A stretch of DNA of 64,000 bases, taken from positions 1 to 64,000 of the forward strand of contig NZ_ABGR01000008.1 in assembly GCF_000171815.1 (NCBI RefSeq), given 5' to 3'. Under the pieces are notes generated by a model. That model did not search any database. It was given only the letters and a program-made list of their open reading frames with translations, and was not told where the DNA came from. The DNA comes from Vibrio sp. AND4. Lineage in GTDB: Bacteria; Pseudomonadota; Gammaproteobacteria; Enterobacterales; Vibrionaceae. The position numbers and the translations under genes are program-made. Numbering within the stretch: the stretch's first letter is position 1; each line of letters begins with the position of its first letter. This document shows, piece by piece, positions 58,664-64,000 of the stretch.

Positions 58664-60355
58664 TTATAAATCTTTTTCCCAGATAATCAGTTCGCCCTTT
58701 GGCCAGTTATGACCAAGCTCATGGTATTTCTGTTCTAGGACGTGGCGCTTAATCTTTAACGTAGGCGTTAGAATGCCGTTTTCAATACTCCATGGATCTT
58801 GAATCATAAGCACGCCTTTTATTTGTTCGTGTGATTCCAGCTCCTCGTTCATACGAGCGACCACTTTGCGAGTCGTTCTTGCATAGCGTTCTTCGTCGAA
58901 GTTTGGGAAATCGTGCGGTACAACCAACAATATAGGTCCTGGCAGACCCAGGCCAATCAAACACATCATTTCAACACGGCTGTACTCGAACAATTTCTTC
59001 TCGATAGGCACAGGTGCAACGAATTTACCTTTAGCAGTTTTAAAGGTGTCTTTTTTACGACCTTGGATTGTTAGGTAACCATCCGCATCAATTGATCCAA
59101 TATCACCCGTGTGCAGCCATCCTTCGGTGTCAAAAGACTCTTGTGTCGCAATGTCGTTTTTGTAGTACCCAGAGAACATGCCTTTGCTGCGGACCATGAT
59201 CTCATCATCGCCTGCAATTTTGAGTTCAATGCCGGGGCCAGCATTACCGACCGTACCAATTTTATCTGCTCGGAATGGGTAGTTTATTGTGCTGTAAGCG
59301 AAAGACTCTGTCATCCCCCAAGCTTCCGTGATGTTCAAGCCAACGCTGCGGTACCACTCAAGTAGCGCTGGTGAGACAGGCGCGGAACCGCAGCCGAGTA
59401 CTCGAGCCTGATCTAGACCTAGACCATCGGCAAGTTTCTTTTTGATCAGAGAGTTAACAAACGGAATCTTCAGCAGAATATTGAGTTTTTTCTGTGGCAG
59501 TTTGTCTTGGATACGTTGCTGGAACAGTGTCCATAAACGTGGCACTGAGATAAACAATGTAGGACGATGCATCTTCACATCTTCAATAAACGTATCCAAT
59601 GATTCTGGAAAGGCAGTGGTTACTCCTCCCACAATGGACGAGCCAAAGACATAGACACGTTCGGTGATGTGAGCAAGTGGTAAGTAGGAGAACAAACGAT
59701 CATTTTCTTGGATACCAATATGATTGATGAGTTGCTCGACAGACCAATTAAATGCGCCGTAAGTGAGCATTGCGCCTTTTGGTAACCCAGACGTGCCAGA
59801 GGTATAAACCAGTGACATGAGTTTGTGATCATCATGTTTTGGGCGTTCAGTACTTGGCTCAACACCGGCAATGATTTCGGTAAATTGGTACTGACATTGA
59901 GGCGCACTGTCATAAGGTAGTGCAATGCTGATCAGGGCAGGCATTGTATTAATGACCTGTTGTGTTGCTGCTGGGTTGTCTAACTTACCACCTATCAGGG
60001 CTTTACTCTCACTGTGGTTGATACAATACTCGATAGTATCAGCCCCCGCAGTCGGGAAAATAGGTACGCTGACGTAGTCGCCAAGCATCATAGCAAGGTC
60101 ACAGATAAACCATTCGGCACAGTTTTTTGACACCAACGCGATTTTATCGCCTGGTTGCATCCCTAAATGGCGCAAAGCAGTGACTAACTTCAGTGCTTGA
60201 TCAGCCACTTCGGCGTAGGTGAATTCGACAAACTGTCGATTGATAATTTGTTTTAAGTAGACTTCATTTGGGCGTTCCGCTGCCCATTTGAGAATCAGTT
60301 CATTCGGTGGTGGGAGCGCGCAAGTCTGCTCACTTAACTCGTTAGGCTGAATCAT
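58664..60355 (-). CDS. AMP-binding long-chain acyl-CoA synthetase family protein
   Basis: Adenylate-forming enzyme that would activate fatty acids as CoA thioesters. 563 aa. Motifs: P-loop YTSGTSGLPKGAMLTY, GMTESFAYS (A5), GWLHTGDIGSIDADGYLTI (A7), GRKKDTFKTAKGKFVAP (A8-A10 region). It is FAA1-like rather than the FadD of beta-oxidation. Monocistronic. The 180 bp to chrA hold a palindrome ACAGCAA C TTGCTGT (60440-60454). Confidence 0.9.
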   Translation of the reverse strand: MIQPNELSEQTCALPPPNELILKWAAERPNEVYLKQIINRQFVEFTYAEVADQALKLVTALRHLGMQPGDKIALVSKNCAEWFICDLAMMLGDYVSVPIFPTAGADTIEYCINHSESKALIGGKLDNPAATQQVINTMPALISIALPYDSAPQCQYQFTEIIAGVEPSTERPKHDDHKLMSLVYTSGTSGLPKGAMLTYGAFNWSVEQLINHIGIQENDRLFSYLPLAHITERVYVFGSSIVGGVTTAFPESLDTFIEDVKMHRPTLFISVPRLWTLFQQRIQDKLPQKKLNILLKIPFVNSLIKKKLADGLGLDQARVLGCGSAPVSPALLEWYRSVGLNITEAWGMTESFAYSTINYPFRADKIGTVGNAGPGIELKIAGDDEIMVRSKGMFSGYYKNDIATQESFDTEGWLHTGDIGSIDADGYLTIQGRKKDTFKTAKGKFVAPVPIEKKLFEYSRVEMMCLIGLGLPGPILLVVPHDFPNFDEERYARTTRKVVARMNEELESHEQIKGVLMIQDPWSIENGILTPTLKIKRHVLEQKYHELGHNWPKGELIIWEKDL

Positions 60356-60535
60356 TCTCTAACTCCATGTTAATCGCAGTGTTTGTTGTTAATTTAATGT
60401 TAACGATAGCATGGGTGTGATCATTTGGGGAGATAAAAAACAGCAACTTGCTGTCAAGGATCACAGCTTATCGACTCTTTTCGCTAAACTTCACCAATCG
60501 ACAGCGGTGGCTGTGTTTTTATCTCTGAAATAGAC

Positions 60536-61675
60536 TTACATCATGCCAATTACCATGCCCGTAGTGATGAAGAACACAATCATCCAAAGTATCGACAGAT
60601 TAAGAGTCTTGTGTAGGTAGAAACCAGCCACAACAAGGGCAATGTCGATAGGTGCAACCACAGCGCTGCTGAACACGGGTTGGTACAGTGCTGCCAATAA
60701 CAGGCCAACTACCGAGGCGTTTACGCCATTTATTGCTCCCGATACTGACGGTTTCCCCGCTAATGCCTGCCAATTTTTCAGCACGCCAAGCAATAATAAA
60801 AAACCCGGCAGAAATACCCCTAATGTTGCAACTAGCGCGCCTAGGATAGGTGCATCAGATAGCTCGTAACCAATGTAAGTTGCGAAGGTAAACATTGGCC
60901 CTGGTACTGCTTGCGCTGCGGCGTAGCCCGTTAGGAATGCGTCTTGGCTTAGTTGATCGCCAACGATGTTTTGCAGCAGCGGAAGTACGACGTGCCCACC
61001 ACCAAACACCAAACTGCCAGCTTGGAAGAAGTCGCTAAACAGGTCTAAGGTTGGGAAGGTATGAGCCACTGTTGGTAAACCCACCAAGAGAATAGCGAAC
61101 AAAACCAGTGGAGCGATAGTCGGTTTAAACGGCTCTGTCGGTGCGGTCGATTCTTTCTGTAAATATTGGGTTCCAATTAATCCGGCTACTACAAGTACTA
61201 GCATTTGAGTTGCGATGCTCGGTGCAACTAATAACGCAATCGCGGTTACCACACACAAGCCGGCTGTTAGTTTGCTTTGGCAGAAGTTTTTGTACATGCC
61301 CCAAGTCGCATCCGCCACCACAACGACCGCAAGTAACTTCAAGCCGTGAACGATGCTTTGGAACAGCGCGGTATCAGTGATCTGGCTGCTTACCATGGCA
61401 AGCGCCAACATGATGATCACAGAAGGCAGTGTGAAACCCAGAAATGCCATGCACGCACCGCCAAGGCCTCCACGTTTATAACCCAGTGCAAAGCCCACTT
61501 GGCTTGATCCAGGGCCAGGCAAGAATTGACTCAAAGCGACAACTTGAGCGTATTCACTGTCATCAATCCACTTGAGCTTTTCAACGAATGTTTGGCGGAA
61601 GTAACCGATGTGTGCTGCGGGGCCGCCGAAGCTTATCCAACCAAGCCAAAAAAAAGTTTTAAAAATGGTAAACAT
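60536..61675 (-). CDS. chrA: Chromate transporter ChrA
   Basis: CHR-family inner-membrane exporter, 379 aa from ATG 61675 (AGG 6 bp upstream; an ATG at 61708 has no ribosome site). The typical duplicated architecture is seen: N-half SFGGPAAHIGYFRQTFVEKLKW with LPGPGSSQ, C-half VFGGGHVVLPLLQ with AVPGPMFTFATYIGY. About ten to twelve helices. Divergent from a LysR regulator that may control it. The true substrate in a marine bacterium need not be chromate. Confidence 0.92.
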   Translation of the reverse strand: MFTIFKTFFWLGWISFGGPAAHIGYFRQTFVEKLKWIDDSEYAQVVALSQFLPGPGSSQVGFALGYKRGGLGGACMAFLGFTLPSVIIMLALAMVSSQITDTALFQSIVHGLKLLAVVVVADATWGMYKNFCQSKLTAGLCVVTAIALLVAPSIATQMLVLVVAGLIGTQYLQKESTAPTEPFKPTIAPLVLFAILLVGLPTVAHTFPTLDLFSDFFQAGSLVFGGGHVVLPLLQNIVGDQLSQDAFLTGYAAAQAVPGPMFTFATYIGYELSDAPILGALVATLGVFLPGFLLLLGVLKNWQALAGKPSVSGAINGVNASVVGLLLAALYQPVFSSAVVAPIDIALVVAGFYLHKTLNLSILWMIVFFITTGMVIGMM

Positions 61676-61708
61676 GGTGAGCCTGTTAAATCTCCAATAA
61701 GACTGCAT

Positions 61709-61789
61709 CTACTTTAGGAAATGCATTATGATGATTCAAATTAATAGTTTTAATTTTTACTATGAATAAAATGGGATTTAATTGGTTCG
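61709..61789. promoter_or_regulatory. chrA/LysR divergent promoter region
   Basis: 81 bp, very A/T-rich, with an inverted repeat ATAGT-N10-ACTAT (61744-61763) suited to a LysR-type activator that controls both directions. Confidence 0.5.
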
Positions 61790-62707
61790 ATGAAAGATGA
61801 CATCCAGTGGCGCAATATCGATTTAAACTTATTAGTGACCTTTTCTTACCTATACCGCTACCGCAGCGTGAGCTTGGCAGCTGAGAAAAGCTTCGTCAGT
61901 CAATCGGCCATGAGCCATAGTTTGTCGCGTTTGCGAGTGTTGTTTGATGACCCTTTGTTTGAGCGCAAAGGCCATAAAATGGCTCCTACAGAGCACGCGC
62001 ATCATATTGCGCCAACTGTGCATCATCTATTGGATTCCATTGCCAAAGACTTGCTGACGAAGTCTGAGTTCCAACCAGAAAACTATGAGGGCGTGTGTCG
62101 TATTGGTTTAACCGACTACGCTGAATTCATTTTCGCGCCATTGCTTTATGATGAAATTCGCAAGCGCGCACCACAAGCTCAAATTAGCTTTGTTAATGTT
62201 AATCGCAGTAACTACATGGCTGTCACAGAACACGATAAATTGGATGTCATCATTGGCAGCATGCCTACACTGGACGATAACTTTCAGAGCCAATACCTCT
62301 ATACCGAAGAGCATGTATGTCTGTGTGATAAACGGGTATTAAAAGGTGAGTTAGAGCTATCTGTTGATGCTTTTGCTAGTATTGAGCAAGCCTTAGTCAG
62401 TCCCGATGGTCGCTTGAGTACACAGGTAGACAAAAAGCTTGCAGAGCATGGCTTGAGCCGCAGAGTCACTGTTGCTTCAGGTAATTTCTTGACCATTCGT
62501 CACTTACTGAAACAGCGTGATTTGATAGCGATAGTGCCGGAAAAAATGGCCCAAGCGGAAGGGTTTTCAGATGATTTGGTCAGTGTCTTGCCACCTATTG
62601 CGGTTGCAGGTTTTGATATCGCTATGCTTTGGCATACCAGCCGCAACAACGAGGATAAAGGGATTTGGCTGCGTCAGCTGGTGGCAGAATTGATTTTAGG
62701 CAATTGA
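61790..62707 (+). CDS. LysR-family transcriptional regulator
   Basis: 305 aa, family length. N-terminal winged HTH (DLNLLVTFSYLYRYRSVSLA, then SQSAMSHSLSRLRVLFDDPLF) of the NodD/LeuO-like group, then a periplasmic-binding-type effector domain from about residue 95. Divergent from chrA with an 81-bp shared region; regulation of chrA is the simplest guess. Effector unknown. Confidence 0.88.
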   Translation: MKDDIQWRNIDLNLLVTFSYLYRYRSVSLAAEKSFVSQSAMSHSLSRLRVLFDDPLFERKGHKMAPTEHAHHIAPTVHHLLDSIAKDLLTKSEFQPENYEGVCRIGLTDYAEFIFAPLLYDEIRKRAPQAQISFVNVNRSNYMAVTEHDKLDVIIGSMPTLDDNFQSQYLYTEEHVCLCDKRVLKGELELSVDAFASIEQALVSPDGRLSTQVDKKLAEHGLSRRVTVASGNFLTIRHLLKQRDLIAIVPEKMAQAEGFSDDLVSVLPPIAVAGFDIAMLWHTSRNNEDKGIWLRQLVAELILGN

Positions 62708-62713
62708 TTTTAT

Positions 62714-62738
62714 GAGGGCACCACGAGGGTGCCCTTTA
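62714..62738. terminator. LysR/permease convergent terminator
   Basis: Stem AGGGCACC / GGTGCCCT with a short loop then TT, between convergent genes. Confidence 0.75.
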
Positions 62739-62759
62739 CGTCATCGGGCTAGAGGTCGT

Positions 62760-64000
<1,241 letters not shown>

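Overview
This 64 kb window is chromosomal DNA of a Vibrio, most likely a Harveyi-clade species (V. parahaemolyticus, alginolyticus, harveyi or campbellii group). The basis is an OmpU-type porin beside dacB/tyrS, a PlzC-like double-PilZ protein between serB and radA, a stand-alone second EF-G gene after radA, a CNT nucleoside carrier ahead of deoCABD, and gammaproteobacterial core gene order. I see no phage, insertion sequence, integron or CRISPR array. The clade is inferred from gene content and order; no search was run.

Layout. 1-3906: end of an RND efflux adaptor gene and its permease. 3935-6605: an M23 murein endopeptidase facing a tyrS gene broken by a one-base frameshift. 6691-9266: dacB and ompU on the minus strand. 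9270-10365: ompU/greA regulatory region and greA. 10386-26949: the classic translation and RNA block yhbY | rlmE-ftsH-folP-glmM-secG-tRNA-Leu(GAG) | tRNA-fMet-rimP-nusA-infB-rbfA-truB-rpsO-pnp-nlpI, rich in terminators, attenuator-like hairpins and a long pnp leader hairpin. 27013-28907: a MarR regulator and a MATE exporter, each preceded by the same 19-bp palindrome. 28933-34361: ubiV-ubiU (oxygen-independent ubiquinone synthesis), a GGDEF-EAL protein in the rocS position, and divergent ubiT-yhbS. 34380-38447: a 50-codon ORF, holD-rimI, prfC, a 49-aa protein and the TatD-like yjjV.

38460-44920 is a nucleoside salvage unit: a CNT carrier with a CytR/CRP-like promoter layout, then deoC-deoA-deoB-deoD with a long hairpin-rich leader and one hairpin in each intercistronic gap. 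44942-52910: ytjB | serB | plzC | radA and a second EF-G. 52921-58373: a five-gene minus-strand chaperone-usher pilus locus (CsgD/VpsT-like regulator, pilin, chaperone, usher, tip subunit). 58664-64000: an acyl-CoA synthetase, chrA with a divergent LysR regulator, and an APC amino-acid permease cut by the window end.

The parts most worth a second look are the split tyrS, the structured RNA leader before deoC, the CytR/CRP-like promoter of the nucleoside carrier, the chaperone-usher locus with its VpsT-like regulator carrying an altered c-di-GMP motif, and two very short ORFs at 34397-34549 and 37521-37670. Three proteins tied to c-di-GMP signalling (GGDEF-EAL, PilZ and a VpsT-like regulator) lie within 28 kb.
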